Shown here: piece after piece, positions 53,798 to 61,502 of the stretch
How the letters are laid out: every line of letters starts with the position of its first letter
Position numbering within the stretch: the first letter of the stretch is position 1
Origin: Pandoraea vervacti
GTDB lineage: Bacteria; Pseudomonadota; Gammaproteobacteria; Burkholderiales; Burkholderiaceae
DNA length: 64,000 nt
Reading direction: 5' to 3'
Assembly: GCF_000934605.2 (NCBI RefSeq)
Contig: NZ_CP010897.2
Span: 3,534,001-3,598,000 of the forward strand
Position numbers and translations under genes: made by a program
The notes under the pieces: generated by a model
The model's input: only the letters and a program-made list of their open reading frames with translations
Told to the model about the DNA's origin: nothing
The model's database searches: none

Positions 53798-53820
53798 GGA
53801 TACCCTCGTGTTCGTATGCC

Positions 53821-53877
53821 AAAAAAAGGCGTCCCGAAGCCGGGGGTCCCATATCGGACCCGTGGCTTCGGGACGCC
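53821..53877 (-). terminator. Intrinsic terminator in the narK leader (attenuator candidate)
   Basis: On the minus strand a 14-bp perfect stem (arms 53877-53864 and 53841-53828) with an inner GGGTCC/GGACCC pairing is followed by seven T residues (53827-53821), only 23 nt before the narK start codon. An upstream TTCGGG (53888-53883) can pair with CCCGAA in the 5' arm (53872-53867), which would prevent terminator formation. Confidence 0.8.
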
Positions 53878-53891
53878 GTTGCCCCGAAATC

Positions 53892-53959
53892 CCCCGCGCA
53901 GGCGGGGTACTGCATGCGGTGCAGAAAATTCGCTTGTCTTCACTCGGCCGCCATTGGCC
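53892..53959 (-). other. Two to three small hairpins in the narK leader (ANTAR-target-like)
   Basis: In order of transcription: GGCC-AATGGC-GGCC (53959-53946, a hexaloop with A1 and G4), CTGCA-CCGCA-TGCAG (53924-53910) and CCCCGC-CTGC-GCGGGG (53907-53892). They lie between the predicted transcription start near 53962 and the terminator. ANTAR proteins such as NasR/NasT recognise paired hexaloop hairpins in nitrate-assimilation leaders; only the first fits that loop well. Confidence 0.4.
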
Positions 53960-53972
53960 TTATGCCAGAGCT

Positions 53973-53988
53973 AGCAATTGGCGTGCCA
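53973..53988 (-). promoter_or_regulatory. Sigma-54 promoter of narK
   Basis: On the minus strand TGGCACG (53988-53982), 4 nt, TTGCT (53977-53973), an exact match to the -24/-12 consensus TGGCACG-N4-TTGCW. Transcription should start near 53962, giving a leader of about 165 nt. The rest of the gene-free stretch 53798-54333 holds the leader, an 18-bp palindrome at 54134-54151 and smaller dyads. Confidence 0.8.
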
Positions 53989-54133
53989 AGGGGATCGCCT
54001 GTCGGAGGACGAAAGCCGCGCAACCCCGTGCAGCATGGCTGCCGGGGCAATACGGCACAGTGTCGGCGACGGCCTGCCGAGTCATGCGACGCTGCCGCAG
54101 CATGCCGCCGCGTGACATCGCAACGGGCACAAT

Positions 54134-54151
54134 GCCGCATCGCGATGCGGC
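54134..54151. repeat. 18-bp perfect palindrome between narK and the CPBP protease gene
   Basis: GCCGCATCGCGATGCGGC reads the same on both strands. It lies about 150 bp upstream of the sigma-54 site of narK (54134 versus 53988) and 183 bp before the divergent protease gene. It could be a dimeric-regulator operator. Confidence 0.5.
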
Positions 54152-54333
54152 GACGCACCATTAGCGTGCGCCGGGGGCAGCCGCGGTTTCCGAGGATTTC
54201 CTCGACGCCGCGCAACGTTTCTCGATAGCCGCGCACACTACAGTTCCGGCACGCTCCGGTCGTTAAGCCAATTTGGCGGACTGCCGAGCCTCGCTGCGGC
54301 CGTCGGCGACAACAACATTCCGGGAAATCTCGC

Positions 54334-56157
54334 GTGTATCGCATTCTTTTTCGTCGCATGCTGGCCGCGCTTGGCTTCGTGTGCGTCACCCATGCCCTCG
54401 CGGCACCGACCACTAGCTCCCCAGCCGACCCACTGCTCAGCCAGGAGGCCATGACCGCACAGGTCGACGCCGCATCGCTTGCCAAATATCGCGAAATCGT
54501 CGGCACGTTCAACGCAGCGGTACGCGCCCGCCCGAACGACTCGGCCCTGGCCCTTGCCCGCTGCCGGTTCATGCAGAACTACTCGTGGTCGGAAGATCTG
54601 CGCTGGGGCGAGCAGGCGCAAACGGACCTGAACGCCTGTCAAAAGGCGCTCAAGGCCCAATTCGGCGACATACCGGAAGTGGCGCTGTACGTGCTTCAGA
54701 GCACCTTTGGCAAGGCCGCCATCGAACAGGGGTCGGCGCTGTTGCCGAAGGCGAAGACCTGGCCTGCGGCGGATCGCGCCCGTCTGCACGCCGCACTCGC
54801 CAATGCCTACGAAGCCACGCAGGACAGGCGTAATGCCGGAATACAGGCCGTGCAGGCTGCCGAGCTGTTATCCGACACGCCCGTGCTGTTGCTCGCCGTT
54901 CGCCACCTCGCATTGACTGGGGAAACAACGAAAGCGCGACGTCTGTTGATGGATGCGCCGGTGCCGAAGACGCCCTGGCAAGCGAACGCCCGCATCAATA
55001 CGGCGCATGACGTTTTGCCCGGCACCTTGGCACGCGATCTGGTGTTGCGCATGCAAAAGGCGGGGCTGAAGATCGATCCGTACACGAGCGCCCGCGCCTT
55101 GCTGCAAGCGGGAGACGCGCCCGGCGCCCAGCGCGCCCTCGCGGACGTCAAGCCCGATAGCCCGGAGAGCGCCCAGAACCGTGCGCTGCGAGTCTCGGTC
55201 GCGCTTGCCGCCGGGGATGGCCCAGCCGCCTCGGCCGCCATCCGCGCGTCGCTCGAACACGACACGAACAACCGCTGGCCACTTGCCCAATCGTATGCCG
55301 TGCTGCTGAGCATCGATCCGGCAGCCGCCATGCGACCGGCCTTCGCCTCGCTGATGCTCACGTTGCTTCTGGCGGGTCTGTCCATCGTATTGCTGCCCGG
55401 CCTGCTGATGTTTCCCGCGCACTATGTCGGCACGGTGCGGGCGCGCAAGGGTCGTCCGACGATCGCCATTTTCGAGGGCATCGGCCTGCGCCATGCGTGG
55501 TACGGACTGGCCGCATTCTGCCTGGCGACCTGGATCATTCCCGCGTTGCTGATCGGCCAGCTTGCCCTGATGCGCACCGGCGCGAGCGCCGAATTGCAGA
55601 TATTGCAGCCGAAACTTGCGATGGCGCATCTGGTCACGCTTGGTGTCGTCTCGGTCCTGCTCGCACACACCGTCGGGAAGTTCGGATGGCGTCAGTGGCC
55701 CGGTTACGGGAACTGGAAAGCCCGGTGGTTCATCTGGCCCGCCATTTTGCTCGCCGTGGCAGCGATCAGCGCGTGGGTGATGGCCCGTCACGCTGTGCCC
55801 GGCGCGCCCGCCGACAGCCCGCTGTGGAACGAAGTCATCGTGCATGGCGCCGCGCAGTTGGGAGGCCCAGGCCTCGCATTACTGCTCATCGCGGTGGCGG
55901 TCCCGATCGTCGAAGAATTCGTATTCCGGGGGTGCCTGCTTGGCGGACTGACGCGCCACATGAGTTTCGCCGCCGCCAACGTCTGGCAAGCATTGATCTT
56001 CGCGTCGGTGCACTTCGACGCCAAGCACTTCCTTTTCTTCGTGGTGTTCGGGCTCACGACCGGCTGGCTGGCGAAGAAGACGCACGGGCTGGCGGCGCCT
56101 ATCGTGATCCACGCGATCAACAACGCGATTTTCGTCGCGATGGTGCTCTCGCGATAG
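54334..56157 (+). CDS. Membrane CPBP-family (CAAX-like) protease with N-terminal helical-repeat domain
   Basis: A 607-residue protein. It has a signal peptide (about 1-24, cleavage near ALA/APT), then some 300 residues of helical repeats like TPRs, then about eight membrane helices. The CPBP metalloprotease motifs lie near the end: EEFVFRG (motif 1), FASVHFD (motif 2) and HAINN (motif 3). Bacterial CPBP proteins process membrane peptides or protect against bacteriocins; the substrate here is unknown. The start is GTG 54334; ATG 54358 is an alternative. Confidence 0.85.
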   Translation: MYRILFRRMLAALGFVCVTHALAAPTTSSPADPLLSQEAMTAQVDAASLAKYREIVGTFNAAVRARPNDSALALARCRFMQNYSWSEDLRWGEQAQTDLNACQKALKAQFGDIPEVALYVLQSTFGKAAIEQGSALLPKAKTWPAADRARLHAALANAYEATQDRRNAGIQAVQAAELLSDTPVLLLAVRHLALTGETTKARRLLMDAPVPKTPWQANARINTAHDVLPGTLARDLVLRMQKAGLKIDPYTSARALLQAGDAPGAQRALADVKPDSPESAQNRALRVSVALAAGDGPAASAAIRASLEHDTNNRWPLAQSYAVLLSIDPAAAMRPAFASLMLTLLLAGLSIVLLPGLLMFPAHYVGTVRARKGRPTIAIFEGIGLRHAWYGLAAFCLATWIIPALLIGQLALMRTGASAELQILQPKLAMAHLVTLGVVSVLLAHTVGKFGWRQWPGYGNWKARWFIWPAILLAVAAISAWVMARHAVPGAPADSPLWNEVIVHGAAQLGGPGLALLLIAVAVPIVEEFVFRGCLLGGLTRHMSFAAANVWQALIFASVHFDAKHFLFFVVFGLTTGWLAKKTHGLAAPIVIHAINNAIFVAMVLSR

Positions 56158-56295
56158 GCGCCCCTCGGCAGCACGCGACACCGTTCGGCACCGCTCAATG
56201 TCGCAGCATAGCCGGACACATGACGCCGCTGCGCGGCGGCGTGAGCGATAATCGACTCACCCGCTGCCCCGCTGACCGCCGTCCGGAACTCACTC

Positions 56296-56967
56296 ATGAA
56301 CGCCAAGCTTTTCCCGCATCTCGTTCGCTTCCACCCACGGCTTCTCATCGCCATCGTGATCGGCGGGCTCGCGGGCACGTTCGTGCAGGTGTTCGTCAAG
56401 GGCGAGTTCACCACCATCACCCGGATATTGATCGGCTGGAACGCGGGCGCCTGGTCCTATCTCGCCATGATCTGGCTCATGATGGTCACCGCCCCCAAGC
56501 GCAGCATCGAGCAATTTGCGGAGCAGGAAGACCAGAGTGCCGTCGTGGTGCTGACGCTGGTCAGCCTGTCGGCCATTGCCAGCGTAGCAGCGATCGTTCA
56601 CGTGCTCGCGAGCGCCAAATCAGGAGGATCGACCCACGCGTCGGAGCACGTGCTGTTCGCTGCCGCCACGCTCATCGCCGGCTGGTTTCTCGTGCCGACG
56701 ATCTACACGCTGCACTACGCCCGGCTTTACTTCACCGATACCGAATCGCCCTATGCACTGGCATGGCCGGACCGCGATTGCGATCCCGACTACTGGGACT
56801 TCCTGTACTTCTCCTTCACCATCGCCGTCGCGTCGCAAACCGCCGACATTGCACTGAAGTCTCGCCGCATGCGGCGCGGCACGCTCGCGCAGGCCATCCT
56901 CTCGTTCTTCTTCAATCTGGCGGTGCTCGGTCTGTCGATCAACATCGGCGCCGGACTCCTCAGTTAG
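56296..56967 (+). CDS. DUF1345 family membrane protein
   Basis: A 223-residue integral membrane protein with five or six hydrophobic helices and the DUF1345 signature (YARLYFTDTESPYALAWP, then PDYWDFLYFSFTIAVASQTAD). The family has no established function, though the latter motif resembles pore-lining parts of ion channels. It stands alone between the protease and the cyd operon. Confidence 0.88.
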   Translation: MNAKLFPHLVRFHPRLLIAIVIGGLAGTFVQVFVKGEFTTITRILIGWNAGAWSYLAMIWLMMVTAPKRSIEQFAEQEDQSAVVVLTLVSLSAIASVAAIVHVLASAKSGGSTHASEHVLFAAATLIAGWFLVPTIYTLHYARLYFTDTESPYALAWPDRDCDPDYWDFLYFSFTIAVASQTADIALKSRRMRRGTLAQAILSFFFNLAVLGLSINIGAGLLS

Positions 56968-57096
56968 GCTCTGCCCGCCGGACATACCGAAAAACGTGTG
57001 ACATGAAGTCGCACCATCTGCCGACATTATCTTCTTTGGAAACATACATTTAACGGGACCTCGGACGACCGGTCTTGCCGCGTCAATGCGCCGCAT

Positions 57097-57111
57097 GTGA
57101 CGACTTGTCAC
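57097..57111. promoter_or_regulatory. Inverted repeat upstream of cydA
   Basis: GTGAC-GACTT-GTCAC lies about 105 bp before the cydA start. It is a candidate site for a dimeric regulator. No FNR/ANR box was found in 56968-57215. Confidence 0.3.
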
Positions 57112-57215
57112 GCGTGCTGCGACGCAGCATTGCCTAATATGCATGCAAACGAATGGTGAAATCCGTCGATTATCGCCATACAAGACAGGGTTTAATTGCA
57201 TACATAGAGTGCATC

Positions 57216-58697
57216 ATGACTGCCGTTCCGGAAGCTCTCGACCTGGCGCGCCTGCAATTTGCGTTCACGGTCTCGTTTCACATCGTTTTCCCCGCCGTAT
57301 CCATTGGTCTGGCGAGCTTCATCGCCGTGCTCGAAGGACTCTGGCTCAAGACGCGCCAGCAGCACTACCTCGATCTGTGTCGCTTCTGGTCGAAGGCGTT
57401 CGCGGTCTGCTTCGGCATGGGCGTCGTCTCGGGCGTGGTGATGGCCTATCAGTTCGGCACCAACTGGTCGGGCTTCTCCAGTTTCGCCGGTGCGGTCACC
57501 GGGCCCCTGCTCACCTACGAGGTGATGACCGCCTTCTTCCTCGAAGCGGGCTTCCTCGGCATCATGCTCTTCGGCTGGAACCGCGTGAGTCCGCGAGCGC
57601 ACTTCGCGGCGACCTTGTGCGTGGCGATCGGCACGCTCATCTCCACGTTCTGGATTCTCGCGTCGAACAGCTGGATGCAAACGCCGCAAGGCTACGAGAT
57701 CGTCGACGGGCGTGTCGTGGTGCTGTCCTGGCGGGATGTCATCTTCAACCCCTCGTTCCCGTACCGCCTCGCCCACATGAGCATCGCGGCCTTCGTGGTT
57801 GCCGCGCTCGTCGTCGCCGGGACCGGCGCCTGGCATCTGCTGCGCGGGCGGCGCGACCCGGCCATCAGGACGATGTTCTCGATGGCGATGTGGCTGCTGT
57901 TGATCTTTGCGCCCCTGCAAGCGTTCGTGGGCGACCTGCACGGGCTGAATACGCGGGAGCATCAACCCGCGAAGCTCGCCGCCATGGAGGGTTTATGGGA
58001 GACGAAGACCGGCGGCACACCGCTCAACCTGTTCGGCTGGCCCGACATGGAGGCCGAGACCACGCGCTACGCGCTCGAAGTGCCGCATCTGGGCAGCCTG
58101 ATCCTCACGCATAGCTGGGACGGTGAAGTGCGCGGCCTGAAGGAATTTCCGAAGGACGAGCGCCCCAACGTGCCGCTGGTGTTCTGGAGCTTTCGCGTCA
58201 TGGTCGGGCTCGGCCTCGCGATGATCGGTGCGGCACTCGCGGCGCTATGGCTGCGCCGTCGCGGCACCCTGTTTTCCTCGCGCAACTTTGCACGCATCAT
58301 GCTGGCGCTCTCGCCGACCGGGTTCATCGCGCTGCTCGCCGGCTGGGTGACGACCGAAGCGGGACGTCAGCCGTGGGTCGTGTACGGCGTGATGCGTACG
58401 GCAAACGCCATGTCGCCCGTGAGCGCGCAGCAAGTGCAGGTGTCGTTGCTGGTGCTCGTACTTGCCTACTTCCTCGTGTTCGGCACCGGCGTCTATTACC
58501 TGCTGAAAATTCTGCGTGGCGGTCCCGTGTTTTGCGGGCAGTCGAACGGTTCGCCTGCGCTTGCGACGCGCCACGAGACAGGGCTCAAGACAGCGCACAA
58601 GACAGGCCATGCGGCAAACCATTTCACGCCGCAGGCAGTGCCCGCGGTGTCTGGCGTGTCCGGTCGCGTCGACCCCGAGCGCGCCCACGCGAGCTGA
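57216..58697 (+). CDS. cydA: Cytochrome bd-type quinol oxidase subunit I (cyanide-insensitive type)
   Basis: A 493-residue membrane protein with the conserved heme-ligand and quinol regions of subunit I (RLQFAFTVSFHIVFPAVSIG at the start, GWVTTEAGRQPWVVYG about 388-403). The loop between helices 6 and 7 is short, which places it in the CioA rather than the long-Q-loop E. coli CydA group. It oxidises ubiquinol and reduces O2 to water. The ATG at 57216 is weakly preceded by a ribosome-binding site; the frame is open to 57153. It forms an operon with cydB (32 bp spacing). Confidence 0.95.
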   Translation: MTAVPEALDLARLQFAFTVSFHIVFPAVSIGLASFIAVLEGLWLKTRQQHYLDLCRFWSKAFAVCFGMGVVSGVVMAYQFGTNWSGFSSFAGAVTGPLLTYEVMTAFFLEAGFLGIMLFGWNRVSPRAHFAATLCVAIGTLISTFWILASNSWMQTPQGYEIVDGRVVVLSWRDVIFNPSFPYRLAHMSIAAFVVAALVVAGTGAWHLLRGRRDPAIRTMFSMAMWLLLIFAPLQAFVGDLHGLNTREHQPAKLAAMEGLWETKTGGTPLNLFGWPDMEAETTRYALEVPHLGSLILTHSWDGEVRGLKEFPKDERPNVPLVFWSFRVMVGLGLAMIGAALAALWLRRRGTLFSSRNFARIMLALSPTGFIALLAGWVTTEAGRQPWVVYGVMRTANAMSPVSAQQVQVSLLVLVLAYFLVFGTGVYYLLKILRGGPVFCGQSNGSPALATRHETGLKTAHKTGHAANHFTPQAVPAVSGVSGRVDPERAHAS

Positions 58698-58729
58698 TTT
58701 TCCCGACACCGATTCATTCGAGAGTTCTC

Positions 58730-59728
58730 ATGGACCTGACCTTAGCCTGGGCCGCCATCATTGCGCTCGGCCTGTTTCTTTACGTCGTGCTCGACGGCTT
58801 CGACCTCGGCATCGGCATTCTCTTTCCATTCTTCCCCGCCGCACACGAGCGCGACACGATGATGAACTCCGTCGCGCCCGTCTGGGACGGCAACGAGACG
58901 TGGCTCGTGCTCGGCGGCGCGGGCTTGCTCGCTGCCTTTCCGATGGTCTACTCGGTGCTGCTCTGCGCGCTGTATCTGCCGCTCGTGCTCATGCTCGTGT
59001 GTCTGATCTTTCGCGGCGTGGCGTTCGAAATTCGCGGCAAGTCGCGTCGCACGCGCCAATGGTGGGATCTCGCGTTCATCGGCGGATCGGCCGGCGCGAC
59101 GTTCTTTCAGGGCGTGGCGCTCGGCGCGTATCTGTCGGGCATCCCGGTCGAGAACGGACAATTCGCGGGCGATGCGTTCGCGTGGGTCACGGCATTCAAC
59201 CTGTTCACCGGCCTCGGTTTGCTCGTCACGTACGCGCTGCTCGGCGCTTGCTGGCTCATCGGCAAGACCGAAGGCGATCTGCAACGTCGCTTGCGCGTGC
59301 TGGCTTGGCCGCTGACGATCGCGCTTGTCGTCACGATGGCCATCGTCTCGCTCTGGACACCGCTGCGCTTGCCGCTCGTGGCCGAGCGCTGGTTCGACGA
59401 TCAATGGTTCTGGCGCTGCCTGCCGGTGCCGTTCGTCGTGGCTGGGGCAACGTTGGCCATGCGGCGCGTGTTGCAGCGTGCCCATGACGCTACCCCGTTC
59501 TGGCTTGCCATCGGCCTCGTCTTTCTCGGCTATAGCGGCCTGCTCATCAGCGCCTATCCTTATGCCATTCTGCCGGGCGTTACCTTATGGGATGCCGCCG
59601 CACCGCACTCGAGCCTGTCGTTCACGATGTGGGGCGCGGCCTTCATCATTCCCGTGATCCTCGCCTACACGATGCTGGCGTACTGGGTCTTTCGCGGCAA
59701 GGTGACACACGATGCGCACTATCACTGA
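58730..59728 (+). CDS. cydB: Cytochrome bd-type quinol oxidase subunit II
   Basis: A 332-residue membrane protein with the subunit II start (ALGLFLYVVLDGFDLGIGIL) and WDGNETWLVLGG about residues 55-66. It pairs with CydA and supports heme binding and quinol oxidation. The open frame extends back to 58247, inside cydA; ATG 58730 gives the usual length. Confidence 0.95.
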   Translation: MDLTLAWAAIIALGLFLYVVLDGFDLGIGILFPFFPAAHERDTMMNSVAPVWDGNETWLVLGGAGLLAAFPMVYSVLLCALYLPLVLMLVCLIFRGVAFEIRGKSRRTRQWWDLAFIGGSAGATFFQGVALGAYLSGIPVENGQFAGDAFAWVTAFNLFTGLGLLVTYALLGACWLIGKTEGDLQRRLRVLAWPLTIALVVTMAIVSLWTPLRLPLVAERWFDDQWFWRCLPVPFVVAGATLAMRRVLQRAHDATPFWLAIGLVFLGYSGLLISAYPYAILPGVTLWDAAAPHSSLSFTMWGAAFIIPVILAYTMLAYWVFRGKVTHDAHYH

Positions 59729-59894
59729 TCTGGTCCGGCCCGGCGTGCGCCGGCGACATGCACGTGCGGCGCGCGCACCGTGGCAACAGGTGTTGATTCG
59801 CTGCGGATGGTTCGTCGCGCTGTGGTGCGCAGGCGTGGCGGGCGCGGCACTGCTTGCACTACCATTCAAACTCATCATTGCAACGGCCAAATAG
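59712..59894 (+). CDS. DUF2474 small membrane protein (oxidase-associated)
   Basis: A 60-residue protein with a basic N-terminus and one hydrophobic helix (WFVALWCAGVAGAALLALPF). DUF2474 proteins are commonly encoded after cioAB and may, like CydX, stabilise the oxidase. It overlaps the cydB end by 17 bp in a different frame, which indicates coupled translation. Confidence 0.8.
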   Translation: MRTITDLVRPGVRRRHARAARAPWQQVLIRCGWFVALWCAGVAGAALLALPFKLIIATAK

Positions 59895-59904
59895 GAGACA
59901 CGCG

Positions 59905-60483
59905 ATGAATCGGCTTTCCTTTCCGAACGTGAAGCGCATTGGCGGTGCTGCGCTCGTTGGCATGACACTCGTCGCTGGCGTTACCGGTGCCGGCGTGGCG
60001 CACGCACAAGGCATGAGCGTTTCGTCCAGCGCGTTTGCCGACGGCGGTCTGCTGCCCGCCATTCACGCCGGTGCGGGCGAATGCGGCGGGGCGAATACGA
60101 GCCCGCCCATCGAATGGAAAAATCTGCCGCAAGCCACGCGCAGCGTCGTCATCAGGATGACCGATCCCGATGGGGCGAAGGGCGGCGGCGTCGTGCATTG
60201 GGTGGCTTACAACATTCCGGCGTCGGTGCTCTCGTTGCCGGCCGGCGCGGGCGACAAGTCGGGCGATCACATGACCGTTGGCAAGAATGTCGCCGGCGCC
60301 GAAGCCTATCGCGGCGCCTGCCCGCCCCCCGGCGATACGCCGCACCATTACGTCATTACCGTGACGGCAACCGATCTCGAACCGGGGCGTCTGCCTCCGG
60401 GACTCGATGCGGCAGGCCTCGCGGTCGCGCTTGCCGGTCACACGCTCAATGGTTCGACCATCGTGGCGCGCTACGGTCGCTAA
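59905..60483 (+). CDS. YbhB/YbcL-family (PEBP-like) secreted protein
   Basis: A 192-residue protein with a signal peptide (cleavage after VAHA near residue 35) and the phosphatidylethanolamine-binding-protein fold motifs (TSPPIEWKNLP, VIRMTDPDGAKGGGVVHW, and the later GDTPHHYVITVTA). Ligand and role are unknown; YbhB-type proteins are periplasmic or cytoplasmic. It follows the DUF2474 gene by 10 bp, with GGAGA eight bases before the ATG. Confidence 0.9.
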   Translation: MNRLSFPNVKRIGGAALVGMTLVAGVTGAGVAHAQGMSVSSSAFADGGLLPAIHAGAGECGGANTSPPIEWKNLPQATRSVVIRMTDPDGAKGGGVVHWVAYNIPASVLSLPAGAGDKSGDHMTVGKNVAGAEAYRGACPPPGDTPHHYVITVTATDLEPGRLPPGLDAAGLAVALAGHTLNGSTIVARYGR

Positions 60484-60494
60484 GGGCCGCAGAC

Positions 60495-60524
60495 GGTCGC
60501 TGAAGGTCGCTGAAGGTCGCTGAA
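60495..60524. repeat. Three perfect 10-bp tandem repeats
   Basis: ggtcgctgaa occurs three times head to tail just after the PEBP-like stop, followed by a diverged copy. Non-coding. Confidence 0.8.
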
Positions 60525-60546
60525 GATCGCCGGACGTTGCAGACAC

Positions 60547-60587
60547 AAAAACGACAACGCCAGCGTCACACCGCTGGCGTTGTCGTT
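60547..60587. terminator. Strong bidirectional terminator between PEBP-like gene and folE
   Basis: A perfect 16-bp stem (60550-60565 and 60572-60587) with a 6-nt loop. On the minus strand it is followed by a T-run (plus-strand AAAA 60547-60550), so it terminates folE best; it should also stop transcription from the oxidase side. Confidence 0.85.
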
Positions 60588-60659
60588 CTCCGGCTCACGG
60601 TGCGTTCCGTCCAGAATGAACCCAGCGGTCTACCCTGGTCTGCCCGGTTCACCGCGCGA

Positions 60660-61226
60660 TCATTTGTCCCGCGCGAGCGCGAGGAATTCCGTGCGCAACG
60701 CCAGGTTGGGCTGCAATTCACCGAGCATGGCAGAGGTCACTGTCTCCTCGCCCGCCGTGCGAATGCCGCGGCTTTCCATACACATGTGACGGCATGACAC
60801 GACCACGCCGACAGCCTTCGGTTGCAGGTGCGTCATCAACGCTTCGGCGACCTGAGTGGTGAGACGCTCCTGCACCTGCAAGCGACGTGCGAAGCAATCG
60901 ACCAGGCGCGTGAGTTTCGACAGTCCGACGATCTTGCCGTTGGGCAAATAACCGATGGTCGCCTTGCCGAAGAACGGCGCGAGATGGTGCTCGCAATGGC
61001 TGTACACAGGAATACCGCGCACCACGATCAATTCGTTGTACTGCTCGGCCCCGTCTTCGAAGACCTTCAGGACCTCCGCCGGATCCTGGTCGTAACCTGC
61101 CGTCCATTGACGCCACGCTTTTTGTACCCGCGCCGGTGTTTCATGCAGACCGGGACGGTTCGGATCTTCGCCGATGTGTTTCAGGAATCGCTTCCAGTCG
61201 TTTTCGTCGAACGTGTCGTGGGACAT
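60660..61226 (-). CDS. folE: GTP cyclohydrolase I
   Basis: A 188-residue enzyme that converts GTP to 7,8-dihydroneopterin triphosphate, the first step of folate synthesis. The zinc ligands are present (SHCEHHLAPF and VSCRHMCMESRG), as is the C-terminal region TRTEFLAL-like end (LRTEFLALARDK). The start ATG 61226 (MSHDTFDEND) gives the usual length; the frame is open to 61301. Confidence 0.95.
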   Translation of the reverse strand: MSHDTFDENDWKRFLKHIGEDPNRPGLHETPARVQKAWRQWTAGYDQDPAEVLKVFEDGAEQYNELIVVRGIPVYSHCEHHLAPFFGKATIGYLPNGKIVGLSKLTRLVDCFARRLQVQERLTTQVAEALMTHLQPKAVGVVVSCRHMCMESRGIRTAGEETVTSAMLGELQPNLALRTEFLALARDK

Positions 61227-61349
61227 ATCAATCAAGCTCCATTGCATTGGATCCGTAGCGCTGCGCCGCTCGTACTCGCGCACCCCCGCGCCCGCGGACA
61301 TGTGCGCACAATAACAGAGAGTCTCACCGGCCGCATGAAGCCCCTTCAG

Positions 61350-61433
61350 GGTGTCGGCTAAGGTGCCGGCTCAGGTATCGGCTCGGGTATCGGCTCAGGT
61401 ATCGGCTCGGGTATCCGCTCAGGTACCGGCTCA
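61350..61433. repeat. Seven 12-bp tandem repeats between folE and a LysR gene
   Basis: Seven near-identical 12-mers (consensus ggtatcggctca/g) run without gaps from 61350 to 61433. Variants are at positions 4-6 and the last base. They lie in the 5' region of folE and after the stop of the LysR gene; no supported ORF spans them. Confidence 0.85.
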
Positions 61434-61502
61434 AGCGAGTGCTCCGGTATGCGCGTGGAGGCGCGCTCAGACATGAACTCAGGCACGGGTTCGGACACGG
61501 AT

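Noticed and set aside
61350..61433. CRISPR-like array
   Set aside because: The repeats are contiguous 12-mers without spacers and no cas gene is present.
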